A DNA stretch of 64,000 bases from assembly GCF_011386835.1 (NCBI RefSeq), contig NW_027052942.1:1-64000 (forward strand). Reading direction: 5' to 3'. This stretch comes from Chrysemys picta bellii. Lineage: Eukaryota > Chordata > Testudines > Emydidae. Of this stretch, positions 1-12,994 are shown piece after piece. Below the pieces are notes generated by a model. That model made no database searches and was not told the DNA's origin. It saw only the letters and a list, made by a program, of their open reading frames with translations. The position numbers and the translations under genes were made by a program. The stretch's first letter is position 1. Each line of letters starts with the position of its first letter.

Positions 1-569
1 TGTACTGCCCAGTATCTTCCTGAACAATACAAGCTCATAGAAAGTCCATCATTTCATTAATAGAAAACAATATGCACATACCTTGGTATCTCAAATGGAG
101 CTTCCCACACACTTCAAACACACACATGTTTAGATAAAATAATGTTAATAACTACAGAAAGAAATATTTTAAGTGATTACAAGTAATGAGACATAAAAAA
201 TCAGAATTGGTTACAAATAAATAAAAGATAAAACACGAACAAATACCTAACTTAACAAGCAAAGTGAATTCAAAACAAAAGTCTCTCACCACATGTTCTT
301 TTGCAGTGTTGGACCCCTCCCCCAATCCAATGTTCCATTCCTTTTCTTGTCCATTAGTCATGGGTGTCATGGGTAGAGAGAAAGGGAGGAGAGGGGTGAT
401 TTGGGGCCTCTGTTCCTCATTTTTATGCCTCTTCCTCCTCTGAGAATCATCTCCAGTTGGGGTTCTGGTGGCAGCCAGCCTGTTTGCATGGGAATCTCCA
501 GCTGTTCCTATTGCCAAGATGTAAATTTCTTGCTCACACCCTTCTTCCTGCCACAAAATGGACACTTAC
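1..569. other. AT-rich flank
   Basis: No recognisable gene or repeat. If the adjacent minus-strand exon is real, this is its first intron. Confidence 0.4.
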
Positions 570-745
570 CCAGGCGATAGTCCATTTGATTATGCTGATA
601 CTTGGCTGAGGCATCAGTTTGCCTTTTGTCTCTGAGGAACTGGTTTGTGCCTGCTTTTCTAAACTTGGAGCATGTCTCAGTAAAGTCATACAGTAGAATC
701 TTTATAACTTTACATACAATGTTGCCATACGTATTTATCCTCTCG
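570..745 (-). CDS. Possible exon next to a CpG island, unidentified
   Basis: Minus-strand open frame with non-repetitive composition: INTYGNIVCKVIKILLYDF and then CSKFRKAGTNQFLRDKRQT. It ends MDYRLG at a consensus donor (G|GTAAGT, plus 565-570). The right part of the frame enters the GC-rich island, where a start could lie. I do not recognise the protein. It could be a first coding exon of a gene transcribed off the left edge, or chance. Confidence 0.35.
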
Positions 746-1050
746 ATCAGGGGAGAGGGGCCCCGGGCCCCAAGCTGGGGCAGAGGCTCCCCCCGGCGGC
801 AGTGTGGGGCAGCAGCAGCAGGTGGCCCTGCCCCGGGACTGGCGGTGCTGATGGCCGCAGCCGGGGGACGCTGCGCTGTGCTCCCCTCCCAGCCTGGGCG
901 GGGCGGGGCTGGGACAGGGGCAGCGGCTCCGAGCACGGCCCCCACGTGCTGCAGCCACAGCCGGCAGGGAGCGAGCGGCGGGTGAGTGCGGGCGGGGAGC
1001 GGGACGGCGCTGCGGGGAGCCAGGGCTCACTGCCCCTGCCACGGCCCGGG
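740..1050. promoter_or_regulatory. CpG-rich island, possible promoter
   Basis: Strongly GC- and CpG-rich compared with the AT-rich DNA on its left, with ggcggggcggggct-type Sp1-like boxes around 897-910. A plus-strand donor-like ggtgagtgcggg at about 980 and the minus-strand donor at 570 make a bidirectional start possible. Confidence 0.5.
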
Positions 1051-1069
1051 GGCTCGAGAGGTGCCACAG

Positions 1070-1530
1070 GATCCCCGGGTCTTCCCCAGGGAGCTCTGAA
1101 GCCCCTCCCTGGAGACCCCCCGAATTCCCCCCCTAGGGAGCCCCCATGCCCTGCCCCGGGGACCCCCGATCTCCCCCAGGGCTCCCCCTTCCCGTTCCCT
1201 GGGGACCCCTGATCCCACCCCCAGGGATCCTCAATCCACTGCCCCGGGGACCCCTGACCCACCCAGGGAACCCCAAACCGCCATTCATCTTTCCCAGGGA
1301 GCCCCCATACCAAGTCCTACGGGACCCCCCCCACCCCGAGCCTCCATTCACCTTCCCCAGGGAGCCCCCATCTGGTGTCCCAGGGGATATTTGACTCTCC
1401 CTCCTTCCCCAGGGGATCCCCGATCCCCCCCCCACTGTCCCAGGAGGCCCTGACTCTCCCCCCACACTTTCCCCATGGAGCTCCTATCCCCTGTCCCAGG
1501 GGACCTCCAAACCCCCTGCACATTCCCCCA
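1070..1530. repeat. C-rich degenerate minisatellite
   Basis: Imperfect units of the type ccccagggagcccccat and ccccggggacccccgat. Open frames of proline/glycine-rich peptides on both strands are by-products. Confidence 0.75.
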
Positions 1531-1559
1531 AAGAGCCCTTACCACCTGTCTTCAGACAT

Positions 1560-4500
1560 CACCTACTACCTACTCCTTGACCCAGGGTCCCTCACCTGTC
1601 CCCCTCACCCCTGTCCCCAAATCCCTCCCAACCCACATCCCTGTGCCCCAGCCCCTGTCCTTTTGCTGCAGGGGACAAAGACTGACTTGTGGGTTACTGA
1701 AGGTGATTGTGCAGGTACCTACCCCTATGTGGGTCGCTACCCCTTGAAATGAACTGTGTATTTCAATGATTAAATGCTCACGTACATGTAAAGCCTGACA
1801 TCACATGCATTAGCGAGTGGTTTAACCAAAATCCCAGCCTTCAAACCCCTGTGATGTTTGGGAGTGTTAAAAATCCAAATGTCGCAAGTCCTTGCAAGGT
1901 CTAGCCCTCAGCAGCAATCTGGGAGAGAGCCACCTGCTGGTGCCCTGCTGGTCCCCTCTGCTAGAGGAGGGTGGTGGAAAGGAACTATGGCTAGACACCA
2001 GCAGGAAAGGAAGCGAGGGGAGAAAGCGGCCATGTGAGCTGGGATGGGAACCACTTGCCTGTGTGGTGAGGACCTCCAGTAAAATGTGTTCGTCAAGGGG
2101 GATTGGCAACACACAGCGTCTCCCGGGAGCGGGAGGGCGAGTCCACCCACCTCTCCTAAATCGAGGGTTTGGGGAGTGGAAATCACCATACGAGGACAGA
2201 TGCTAAATTGAATTTCCACTGGGAGAATGGGGGAGGATGTGGATCTTTCCGGTGTTTCTGTCAAACTCCTGCGGAAGTGAAGCTCTAGGACCGATGTGGG
2301 GTCATCACTGAGGCAGAGTTTAACAGAGGCTGCCTCTGGGTTGGCAAAAATAAACCCCACGGTTCCCTGGTGGTGTAGATCCATAGATGGTAATAATGGT
2401 GAAAGCGCTTCCCTGGGCAGGGCTCAGCTGTTCCTAACCACTCTGCTGTCTAACACCCGCAGACATCATACAGGGAGAAAAATGCCTGAGCCCTGTCTCC
2501 ACTATGGCTTCCTTCCTTGCTCCTGCCCGTGGAGCTGGGGCACTGTGGAATTCCATGCTTGATTTCTGCCAGCATAGTCCAGGCTAGAAGGATCAGCCCT
2601 GGAATTTTATGGGAGGTTTTAAATATATTATGATAAGGGCTCTGGGGTTACAGTTCTCTGTCTGAAAGAGGGTGGGACTTCCTGGCAGCCACTGAGCTGG
2701 CAACAGGACAGGGTATGCAGGTATTTCTTCCCACTGCAGAATCAGAGTTTGCAGGAAAGCCACCCCATTTTTTGTAGCAATCGTTATTCAGTTTCTCATA
2801 ACAACCCCCCGCTCCCGTGGCTCGAGTCCAGCATTTTAGAGCTGCACAATTACATCTAGCCTCACCTTACATTCCATACGCTGACAACCCAGTTACCACC
2901 TGACATAGCCGTAGTATCCAACCAGCCTCCTAGCGCCAGGCTGTGTACAAACACTTAGCGAGAGGTGGTCCTAGAGGCACGGATAGGTGGAGTTACTTGC
3001 CTAAGGTCCCATATCAGGTTAGTGGCAGCGGAGGAGAACCCAGATTGCTTGACTCACAGTCTGGGTTCTCCTCCTGGATCTACCATTAACCCGCATATGC
3101 TTCTTACAGGCATTGCAGTGCGGGTGGGTCTTAAGGAAGGTTTTGAAGGAGCAGAAAGTAGCAGCTGGAATCGGGCTGAATATTTTTCATCAACATTTTC
3201 ATTTTCGCCAAAATTTGCCCAGCTCTGTAATGTGGTTGAAAATCAGCCAAAAAAAAAAAAAAGAATAATAATAATTCCAGCCAGTGGTAGCAGAAACTTT
3301 TCAGGCTGGCGTTGTTGGCAGAGTGGAAGGAGTGATGCATTAGTAACCTGACTGTTACGCTTACATTTATTTTTTTGGGATGGGCGGTATTTTTTTCACT
3401 GACTAGGTGTTTTCTCCCCTTTTTACAGTCTGTGGTTTGAGCTGATTAATGCCCTTTGCGCTGCTCTTAATTATATTTTGATGTCAGATTGTGTTACATT
3501 TTCACTAGTATATCTGGAAGCAGTGAAACCATATTGAAATCCCTATTTTCTTTTTAGAGATTTTGACTGAATTATTATAGTCCAGAAACTCAAATGAGAT
3601 TGCCACTCTGCCTGCAGCATCTGGCGCAATTAATTATTGCCAGACACATTCATCGGGAAGGGCCCATTTCCTTCAAAATGGTTGTAAAGGTGTTTCGGGG
3701 GAAAGAGCATATAGTGGTAGTAGTTGTCACCACTTGACCTCCCTGTTGCATAATTGGTTTTATTACTAAGGGTGTCGCCGGATGTGACTGCACAGAGTTT
3801 TACTGCCATAACTGGGTTTCATTATTAAACCGAGCATTCTCTTCTTTAACACCTTAACATCCTTTTCAACATTTTCACAACCCCCAACTGTTTAATTCCC
3901 TCTCAACTCAGCAGGGTTTATTTGTCCAAAAGCCTTTTTTAACTTTTAAGGGTTTTTTTTAACGATTTATTTTTGAAAGTGACATTTTTTTTCGGGGCGC
4001 TAAGCTTATTGTTTGTTTTTTGCACTCGTTTTTTAACTTCGTACACTTTGCCGCAAAACTGTATTCTCTAAATATAGTCCTGGAAGGGCAGCTGCTTTTT
4101 ACTTTGGATTTATGTAAATAGATAATAGACATTGTTTTCCTCCTGCCCTTTCCAGAATTTTTGAACATTTCTGTGGCTTTCAGAAGACCTCTGCTGTGCT
4201 CTGCCACGCATTCTTTTTTTCCTCTCCGGTACCACTCTCTGGAGTTCCTTTTTTCACCCAATCCTAGTTTCCCTGTAATACTTCTGGGGAGTCCCTTAGA
4301 TTTAACCTCCTTTTCCAGTGTGGTGCGAACTTTGTTTAAATCCTTAAACCCTTCCAATGCCATTTCCTTTAACCCTGGGTCGCGACCCTTACTCTAAGGG
4401 GTGTATACATTACCTGCTCCAGACGAGCGGATCTGTGTCATGGCACCACTTTGTTGGGTTTTCCCTGAGACCTCTTCCCCTTGATTCCCCAAGAACTCAG

Positions 4501-5030
4501 TTTGACTCCAGTCTTGTCACTCTGGTTCCTTTATTTGGCATACGGCCCAGCTAGGCTGAGTTGTTCAGACTCAAGCGTAGGGGGTGTGTATAGGGAGTAC
4601 CACACATCCAAAGTTACATAGCAAATCTCTTCCTTTATATATAATTACACGTTATATGGCATTTACTGTATGTTGAATCACACATTTTGGGATTGGCACG
4701 GTCACTTTCCAGAAACCAATCTCTGTACAGTGTGCACTGTCCATGCACAACTTACTCTGTACCCCATCTTATGTTCCAGGCTTAGCTTATCCATTATCTT
4801 GCCCATTATAAATGGTTTCCTGGGTGTCCCCCTTATCTTAGCTAGTCCAGATGTTCTGTTTCCAGCCTGCTGATTCATTTACCTCCCTAATCCTGTCTCC
4901 CAAGAAATAAGGCTTCCCCCATGTTTTATTACTTATGTCAAGTGGGACCCACAACTCTCTCGTAGATCCATCCTCTGAAAGCCCCTTTCCTTCCCTCCAG
5001 GGGACATTGTAAAGGCCAAAAGTATAATTG
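1560..5030. other. Non-coding stretch
   Basis: No gene seen. It contains a poly-A run at about 3250-3262 and T-rich low-complexity DNA at about 3940-4040. Open frames are short and without family features. Confidence 0.5.
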
Positions 5031-5039
5031 GGTTAAAAA

Positions 5040-5285
5040 AAGAATTAAAGAAGTTCCTGGAGGATAGGCCCATCAATGGCTATTAGCCAAGATGATCAGG
5101 GATGCAGCCCCATGTTCTGGATGTCCCTAAACGTCCAACTGCCAGAAGCTGAGACTGGACAACAGGGAATGGATCACTCAATAATTGCCCTGTTCTGTTC
5201 ATTCCTGGCACTGGCCACTGTCAGAGGCAAGACACTGGGCTAGATAGACCATTGGTCTGGCCCACTATGGCTGTTCATATGAAGT
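5040..5285 (+). mobile_element. CR1-type 3' fragment
   Basis: Holds gttcctggaggataggccca, ccatcaatggctattagcca and gggctagatagaccattggtctg, the plus-oriented counterpart of 36340-36540 and 52362-52620. Confidence 0.8.
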
Positions 5286-5446
5286 AGGAGATTCAAGATC
5301 CACTGAAATAAGGGCTTTCAAGATGAAGCGAGCAAACATTTAGTTGAAATGGTTCCATGCAAAGAAGAGCAGGACATCCGATTGGGTTTTTATCCTGTAC
5401 CCTGCAACCAGCTAATGATTTCTCCCCGTAAACTTTTCCAAGACCT

Positions 5447-6010
5447 GAAGAATCACAGAACTGGAAGGGACCTTGAGAGGTCATCTAGTCCATCCCCTGC
5501 ACTCGTGGCAGGACTAATTATCTAGACCATTCCTGACAGGTGTTTGTCTAACCTGCTCTTAAAAATCTCCAATGATGGAGATTCCACAGCCTCACTAGGC
5601 AATTTGCTTAACCACCCTGACAGTTAAGAAGTTTTTCCTAATATCCAACCTAAACTGCCGTTTCTGCAATTTAAGCCCATTGCTTCAGTCTTCTCTTTTC
5701 CAGATTAAACAAACCCAATTTTTCCAATCTTCCGTCATAGGTCATGTTTTCTAGACCTTTCATAATTTTTGTTCCTCTTCTCTGGACTCTTTCCAATTTG
5801 TCCACATCCTCCCTGAAATGTGGTGCTCAGAACTGGACACAATACTCCAGTTGAGGCCTAATCAGAGCGGAATAATTACTTCTCGTGTCTTGCTTACAAC
5901 ACTTATGCTAATACATCCCAGAATGATGTTTTCTTTTTTTGCAACAGTGCTACACTGTTGACTCAGCTTGTGATCCACTATGATGCCCAGATCCCTTTCC
6001 GCAGTACTCC
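5447..6010 (-). mobile_element. CR1 LINE 3' fragment
   Basis: Contains ctggaagggaccttgagagg, tcatctagtccatcccctgc, an aactggacacaatactccag segment and gatgcccagatccctttccg, the usual reverse-oriented CR1 RT C-terminus and 3'UTR landmarks. Confidence 0.88.
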
Positions 6011-6019
6011 TTCCTAGGC

Positions 6020-6215
6020 AGCTCTACGCTGACACTGTGTCGACCTAATGACATTGACCATGACTCTACACCACTCGGGGAGGTGACATTACTAAATCGG
6101 TGTAGGGAGGCACTTTACATCAACGGGAGCCGAATTTAAGTGAAGACACTTCCACAGCTCGGTGGACGCAAGGCAGCTTACGGTGACCTACCCCTGTAGT
6201 GTAGACCAGGCCTCA
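6020..6215. mobile_element. Nonautonomous DNA-element fragment
   Basis: Carries gtgtcgacctaatgacattg and ends gtagtgtagaccaggcctc, the terminal style of a reptile MITE. The left end is not clear. Confidence 0.5.
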
Positions 6216-6835
6216 CTTTGACTGAGGCATTAGAAAGGGGATTGCAACAATAGGCCTGACAAGTGTATAGATACAGCTCCTTAGCAGGTGACTAAGCCGT
6301 TGACAACCCAAGATATCAGTTTACCCTCTGACAGAACAATTGCTGCATTCATGAGAGACATGGGCAGGTATTTAACTCCGCCCCCAGGCAGGACCCTGAA
6401 TAATAGGGACAATTATCCTTTCCTTTGTTGGGAGAGCTGCAGAAGCCAGTGTCTGGCCCGGGCAGGAAGCTCAGGTGGACCAGCCCTGTTGTCACTACAC
6501 AGCCTTGTTGTCCTTTCAGAGAGGTGTAGCTGGGAACTCGTTAGCTTGTGGGATTGGTCGTGAATTGCAGCTTCTCCCAGCTCTAGGGCAGCAGTTCAAA
6601 CCCAGCCTGTGTTGGGAGTTGGCTGATGGTTGTTACCATCTGATGCCTTACTCAGCCAGCTATGAAATAAACTTGGCCTTGGTCTAGGCCACAACAACCA
6701 CCCCAAGAAGTCAGGGGCTAACTTGGTCCTCTTTCCCCCAGTGGGGAGATTGGTGGTTCCTCTAGGGTGTGGCTGGGGCACATGAGTATGTCATCAGTCC
6801 ATGCTTGCTTAGTAATATAATAATATATGGAGATA

Positions 6836-7015
6836 TACCTATCTCACAGAGCTGGAAGGGACCTCGAAAGGTCATTGAGTCCAGCCCCCTGCCTTCACTA
6901 GCAGGACCAAATACTGATTTTTGCCCCCAATCCCTAAGTGGCCCCCCTCAAGGATTGAACTCACAACCCTGGGTTTAGGGGGGTAATGCTCAAACCACTG
7001 AGTGTGGCTCTCTCC
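6836..7015 (-). mobile_element. tRNA-derived SINE with CR1-like tail
   Basis: Minus-oriented copy of the SINE at 38971. The tRNA-like B box (reverse of ggattgaactcacaacc) and A box lie near 6950-7010, and the CR1-like tail (ctggaagggacctcgaaagg) at its left end. It is a class III-promoter retroposon dependent on CR1 machinery. Confidence 0.85.
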
Positions 7016-7299
7016 CTCTAGCGGCTGGACCACAGAGAATTCTGACATTGCCTCTGGCTTTGAGCTAAGAGACTTCCCCCTCTGGGGACGCTCATCCTGA
7101 GCTGAGAGCTCTGCCCAGCTGAGCTTCCTGTAAGGGCCACCACTTATCACGTGATACCCCGAGCGTGTGAACAGCAGCAGGGCTTGAGCCTGTGGCCTCT
7201 GTGTCAAGCTGTCCTGCAGTGTCTTAAGAGCTCGAGTACCAACCTCAGTCTGTTATGAGCCAGGCACAAACTCCAAATTGGTTCTATACACAGAGCCAG

Positions 7300-7900
7300 T
7301 GTTACCTCTAATTTTTCCCACCCATGTGCGGAATGAATTTTGTTACGTGCACCAATATGGAGGTGATGTGTGACACATCATCTTCATATAGGTGCACATA
7401 ACAAAATTCATCTGGTGGGGTGGGGCCGAGGGGTTTGGAGTGTAGGAGAGGGCTACGGGCTGGGGCAGAGGGTTGGGATGCTGGGGCGTGAGGGCTGTGG
7501 GTTGGGGGTGCGGGCTCTGAGGTGGGGCCAGGGATGAGGGGCTCAGGGCTGGGGCAGAGGGTTGGGTGCAGGAGATGGAGGCTCCATCTGGGGGTGTGGA
7601 CTCTGGGGTGGGACCGGGGATGAGGGGTTTTGGGTGCAGAAGGGTGCTCCGGGGCTACGGCGTGGAGAGAGAACTCCCCCCAGCTCTCTCTCCCCACTGC
7701 AGCACCTGGGCTGTGGGGAGAGGTGCCTCTCCCCGCCGCAGCTCCGGGGCTGGGGCCGTGGGATAGGTGTCCCCCGCGGCCGCGGCAGGTCTGAGCCGGG
7801 ACTGGGTTTGGGCTGCCCCTCTCCCAGCCACGGCAGGTCCGGGGCCGAGTTGGTTCTGGGGTTACAGGTGGATGGTGTAAGGATTGTTGCTCTACTGCTA
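7300..7900. mobile_element. Palindromic DNA element with G-rich tail
   Basis: 7332-7410 is an imperfect palindrome (gttacgtgcaccaatatgga against tcttcatataggtgcacataac), followed at about 7430-7660 by gggctctgggg-type degenerate repeats like those at 13200 and 54190. The right boundary is uncertain. Confidence 0.55.
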
Positions 7901-7999
7901 CCTCTATTGTGGGCAGCAAACGTCCATCTACAGAAGGGGCCGTATGACCCCTTTCACCAGCGCGAGTCTTTTAAAAATGGCTCACGGGTATAACTGTAG

Positions 8000-9645
8000 A
8001 GGTATGATTATGCCAGTAAGTTTCCCCATGTAGTCAAGCCCTTAGAGATGGCATGCTTCCGATGAGATGTTAAACCAAGGTCTCTTCTGCCCATCTCTGA
8101 AGGCTGGCCAGGGAGAAGTGACCTTTTACATGGAGCTTTTCAAAAGAGATTAGGGGTTAGCTGGTACTGTGGCAAATGCTCCCTCCCTGCAGGGTCGGTG
8201 CAAACCAGCAGCCCGCAGGAAGCAATAATATTGCTACCAAACTAGAATAGGAACCCCTGGGCCAGGGCTTCTCCAGCTTCTTCATTATGCAGATGGTGTG
8301 AAACTTCCTGGAGTGGATCATCTCCCCTGGCAACCCCCTACTGCTCCCCTCCTGCTTCGCTCCTTCATCTCTTGAGTGCCTTAGACCGCCAAGGGGGCTC
8401 AGCTGAGCCCATCTGACCGGCACTGCTGCGGGGCAGTTCCTTGGCAGGGTGGGACACGTGCTTCTAAAGGCAGCTGGGTCGAGACAAACAAAGGACGTTG
8501 ACCCTGGTTTAAGCTCCGTGACGGCAATGTGGAGAAGGTCTGTTGCTACCATAGTGCTCCTGGGTGCCATGCCCTGTCTCTGACCTGCGGCAAGTGCCTC
8601 TTTGTGCCTGGGTCTCGCTTTGTAAAAGAGATGTGATGTGTCACCTCAGCAAACAGGCGGGGCAGGGGCATTCACTAGTATAATTAGTGACACTTGCTGT
8701 GGATGGGTCTGTCTCCCTGTGAGTGCATTGATCAGAGAGGACCTTAAGCATAAGAGCGGCTTGGGGGCCCTGCACATGCTTACAACTTATGGGCCAGCTC
8801 GGTTCCCTTCCTTGGCAATGGGACCAGAGTCAGGGGCAAACTGAGGCCTAATCTCCTGCTCCAGCAATGGGGCTGCTGTTTGCAGCTGGAACCTCCTGGC
8901 CAAATGCAAAATCCAGATCCAGGGTTTGCCTGCCCCTGTTTCTAACAGGACTGACCTGTCGCTGCTTATTAGGGGCTTGTTACGTTAATAATAGACATTG
9001 CTGCTGTATTTGTAAATGGACTTTAATATGCTGTAATTCGTCTCATTGGTTAATGCATTATGAGGCCCTGTGAATTCCTGTAGTGCCTCCTTGGGCCAGC
9101 CCCGCCAGGTGATCTGTAATAAAATACCATCATTAAATACTTATGGGATCCAGTGAAATGGATTATTTGGAAAGAGTATGTCTTTAGCCAGCCTTTAAGT
9201 GGGAGCTGACCAGCTGTTGCAAGGCCAGGGCATGGTTAGCCCAAGCTGTGTTTATTGTCTCTGGTCTGCGTGTAAGGGATGAGCTGAAATGTTAGCCAGC
9301 CTGGGAGAAGGACAGATTCCCATTGATGCTGGTGGATGCACGTTGGACGCATGGTGCAGATGGTGCTGAGCTCTGGGGCAGGGGAAGCAGAGGGAACAAG
9401 TCCTCAGGAGCCCTGGCTGCATGACATCCTCCCCTTTCTCTACTGTCTGCGTCCCACCTCTGCCTGGGCTCGGCAGTTCCTTCCTTTGTCCGGTCACTGA
9501 TCGAATGCAGGCGCTGAGCCCCCTCTGTCGGTCGTCCCTCGGCTCTTGTGACCCCTGAGTGCTGGGACATGGGGTACCAGTGATGCGAGGGAAGGAGAGA
9601 GGGCGTTGCCATGTGATGACTAATAACCACACCACGATGTTCTGC
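8000..9645. other. Non-coding stretch
   Basis: No gene recognised. 8050-8160 (tccgatgagatgttaaaccaaggtc) looks like an old dispersed repeat. Confidence 0.4.
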
Positions 9646-9649
9646 TACA

Positions 9650-10020
9650 CCAGGGGTGGGCAAACCTTTTGGCCCGAGGGCCACATCGGGGTTACAAAAT
9701 GATAAGGAGGGCTGGGTAGGGAAGGCTGTGCCTCCCCAAACAGCCTGGCCCCCGCCCCCTATCCACCCCCTCCCACTTCCCACCCCCTGACTGCCCCCCT
9801 CAGAACTCTCCACCCATCCAACCCCCCCTGCTCCTTGTCCCCTGACCGCCCCCTCCCGGGACCCCTGCCCCCTATCCAACCCCCCTGCTTCCAGTCCCCT
9901 GACTGCCCCGCCCCCTATCCACACTCCCGCCCCCTGACAGGCCCCCTGGGACCCCACACCTATCCAACCCCCCCTGTTTCCCGTCCCCTGACTCCTATCC
10001 CCACCCCCACCCCGTGAGAC
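9650..10020. mobile_element. hAT-like element start plus C-rich minisatellite
   Basis: Begins caggggtgggcaaaccttttg followed by ggcccgagggccacatcggg, then C-rich repeats (cccctgactgccccc, ctatccaaccccccctg). The matching right terminus was not found. Confidence 0.55.
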
Positions 10021-11075
10021 TCTACACGGCGCCACAGTCCGCTCTATGGGGGTATGAGTTGTGCAGCACTCGCACGTCGCACTCTAGCCAGCCCGTGTAG
10101 ACCCCGCTGGTGGGAATTAAAGGTACCTAATGCACATTGATGCCGTCCTGAAACAGGCCTGCTGGAGGGTGCAGGGTCTGCTCCCGGCTAGTAGCCTTGT
10201 GGACACTGGCCACCGTGGTGAAAGGACTGGAGTGGAGAGACAAAGCTGGTGAGCAGCAGAGGGGAGGGCACCCTGCACCCTCCTGTGGGGCACAGCCGTG
10301 TGCCCAGGCTGGGGAGCTCTGCAAGCTTTGGGCCTCATACTCCTATGGGCAGTGGATTTGCCCTGCGCAGGGTTGTGCCTATATGGCACTGTCTAGTCCG
10401 TGGGGTTCTTCTTTCCGTAATGTATTGGAGGAGCCGCATACAGAACATATACACCTCGAGTGCCATACCAGAGGCTTCACCTGTCGCGTCCTTACCCTGC
10501 CCAGTTAAGCCATTCCTTGCCACTCAGATGCTCTTTTCTGCATGCAGCTTCACTGGACCAGGCGCATTCTGCGGCTGCGCCCTTAGCAGTCCTGCCCCGA
10601 ATCCCAGGTGAAAGGTGTTAGTCTGTACCAAGGAACGTCAGTGACCTAATCACAGCCTGGGATCTAATGCTTCTAATCCCTCCAGCGGCAGCGTGGCAGC
10701 TGGCATTTATGATGGGCAAGAGTGGAATTCCAGCCCCCTGGCTCTGGACACCACATGTGCTCTGGGACGTGCTGACTGCCATGCTGTGAATCCCAGAAGT
10801 GGGTCCCAGAGGTGGGACTGTTGGAGAGCAATTGCAGCCCCAGTCCATCTGTGTTTCTGATTGTTTCAGGAAGTCCTCAGATATGAGGGGGTGGTACTTC
10901 CTGGCCAGTCAGTCAAAAGTGTTAGTGTCACCGTGAGATAAACCCCTCTCCCAGACCACACCCTCTGATCCACCTTTTCCACTCCAGATCCAAAAAACCC
11001 AGATATCAGGTCTTGTCAAATGGCACCTGGACACACAAGCCGGAATGCGAACTGGCCGGGTGGCAACCCTAATCC
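10021..11075. other. Non-coding stretch
   Basis: Nothing gene-like. The last part (about 10980-11070) ends gggtggcaaccctaa, like the terminus of the tagggttgcca DNA-element family. Confidence 0.4.
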
Positions 11076-11079
11076 TCCA

Positions 11080-11170
11080 TGAATTTATCTAGTTCTTTTT
11101 TGAACCCTGTTATAGTTTTGGCCTTCACAACATCCTCTGGCAAGGAGTTCCACAGGTTGACTGTGCGCTT
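11080..11170 (-). mobile_element. CR1 fragment
   Basis: atttatctagttcttttttgaaccctgtta and ttggccttcacaacatcctc segments match the CR1 piece at 52595-52650. Confidence 0.75.
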
Positions 11171-11204
11171 GTGAAGAGACTGTGCAGTGTGAAGATTGAT
11201 CCCA

Positions 11205-11400
11205 TTGATAGATTGTCAGCTCTTCATGGCAGGGATTGTCTTTTGTGTTGTGTTTGTGCAGCACCTGGCACAATGGGGCCTAGTCCATGACTGGGGTGCC
11301 TAAATCGTATGGTAATATAAATAACAAACACATATACAGCACCTGGCACAATGGACTGGGGCCGTTAGGTCCTACTGAAATCCAAATAAATAATAACAAC
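11205..11400. repeat. Ancient amniote LINE/SINE tail, duplicated motif
   Basis: Shows gtgcagcacctggcacaatg at about 11256 and acagcacctggcacaatgg at about 11336, each followed by an AAT-rich tail. This style is typical of old L3/MIR-like repeats. Confidence 0.5.
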
Positions 11401-12499
11401 AACAGATTTGAATTGCACTGGGCATAGGGCCAGAAACCTATGCCTTAGGGAACCAGTGGTGTCAAGAACCTAGCTCTGGGTCTGTTACTGTCCGTGTCCT
11501 TAGCTGCTCTTGTCAACACAAAGCTGAACCGGGGGTGTTTTGGTGGCACTCCCTCTGGAGCTGCCTGTATTGTTAACAGTTTGCAGGTGAAATACAGTCC
11601 AGAGCCGAACTTGCCGTGACCTACAGTCTGGTAGGTTTGTTTCCTGCCACGGCTCCGTGTTTGATGTGGCTCTCGGGAGGTCAGTGAGAATGTTTGCATT
11701 CCCATGAGTCACCCTGTGGCTCGAGCAATACAGAATAGGTGTGTTTTCCCCACAGAGAAGTAAGCAGAGGTGTGGATCATTTATCCTGTTACCTCTGCAT
11801 GGGGCAGAGAAAATTAAAGCTCTCCAAGTGTTTCAGGCTTTTATCTACACATGACCAGGAGGAGGAACAGGAGCAGGCCGTGATGTCAGAGAATGCCAAT
11901 GTGTAGGAGTATCTGCGGGCACCTGAGGATTTGTTTTTGCAAGACCTTTTAACTCATGATTGTTTACCTCTTCATCAAATGTCACTCAGATTTGGTCTGA
12001 TTTCCCCCTGGCCAACTATGAATCTTCCAGCCTGCACTGCTTGGAATGCAGGAGCTGGAGGTCCTTTGTGTCAATACTGAGCCAGTGGGGCTAGGGGGCG
12101 CTCTGCTGCTGGACCACCTGCCGGAGGAGCCGTAAAACTGAGATCCCAATCAGGGGTCGTTGCTGAAGATCCCACACCACTTTTTGCCAGAATTGGGGGG
12201 TTACCCCCACTCTCCTGGCTAAATTTCTAGGTAGGAGATGAATCAAGGGTGGGCAAAGCAGAAGATGAGATAGAGAACAAGGGAGGGAGGAAACAGGTGG
12301 GACCAGAGAACGAGGAACAAAGATGGAGGGAGAGAGACTCGCAAGGAAGAGGAACAGATAGAATGACCCACAGGGCAGGGGAAAGGGTGATTTGTGATGA
12401 AGACAGAATGATAAAATGGAGCAAGAAAACAGAATGGGCAGAGCTGGGGGACGTCGCTTGTAGGTGTTTCTTCTTGAGAGAAGGTGGCTTGTGCTGCAG

Positions 12500-12622
12500 G
12501 TAGGGTTGCCAAGCCTCCAGGATTGGCTTGATGTCTCCATGAATTCAAGATTAATCTTTAATTAAGGATTATGTCATGTTATGAAACCTTCAGGAATACG
12601 TCCAACCTAAATTGGCAACCCA
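12500..12622. mobile_element. Short DNA element with terminal inverted repeats
   Basis: Starts tagggttgccaa and ends attggcaaccca, about 120 bp, enclosing gattaatctttaattaagga. A nonautonomous element. Confidence 0.7.
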
Positions 12623-12994
12623 CGAGGAGGACGTACCTTTCCCCCTGCCAAGGGTTAGACGCAGAGGCAGTAGGGCCAACACCCCATGTTAAAAAATCAT
12701 GTCATGTCCCCCCAAATCATGAGGTTAATAAATCAATAAATGATTTGCTCTCTGGTTTTTGAGCCTTTGGAGTTCACATTTTCAAATATTTACCCACAGC
12801 CATAAAATCTAGAGCGACTCACTTGAAAGAAAGGAAGAAGAAAGCTGAGATTCTCCTTCAAAATGCCCGGCTGAGTTTTCGAAAGGAAAGGCTGAACTTG
12901 CTCCACTGTGAGCCAACAGGCACCACTTGGAACTCCAACCATTGATCAGACTACAGCAGGCCCCCCGGCTTTGCCCCCTGCCCCCGAAAGTCAG

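Noticed and set aside
747..1752. Pro/Gly-rich frames of 110-190 codons
   Set aside because: Composition effect of the CpG island and C-rich minisatellite.
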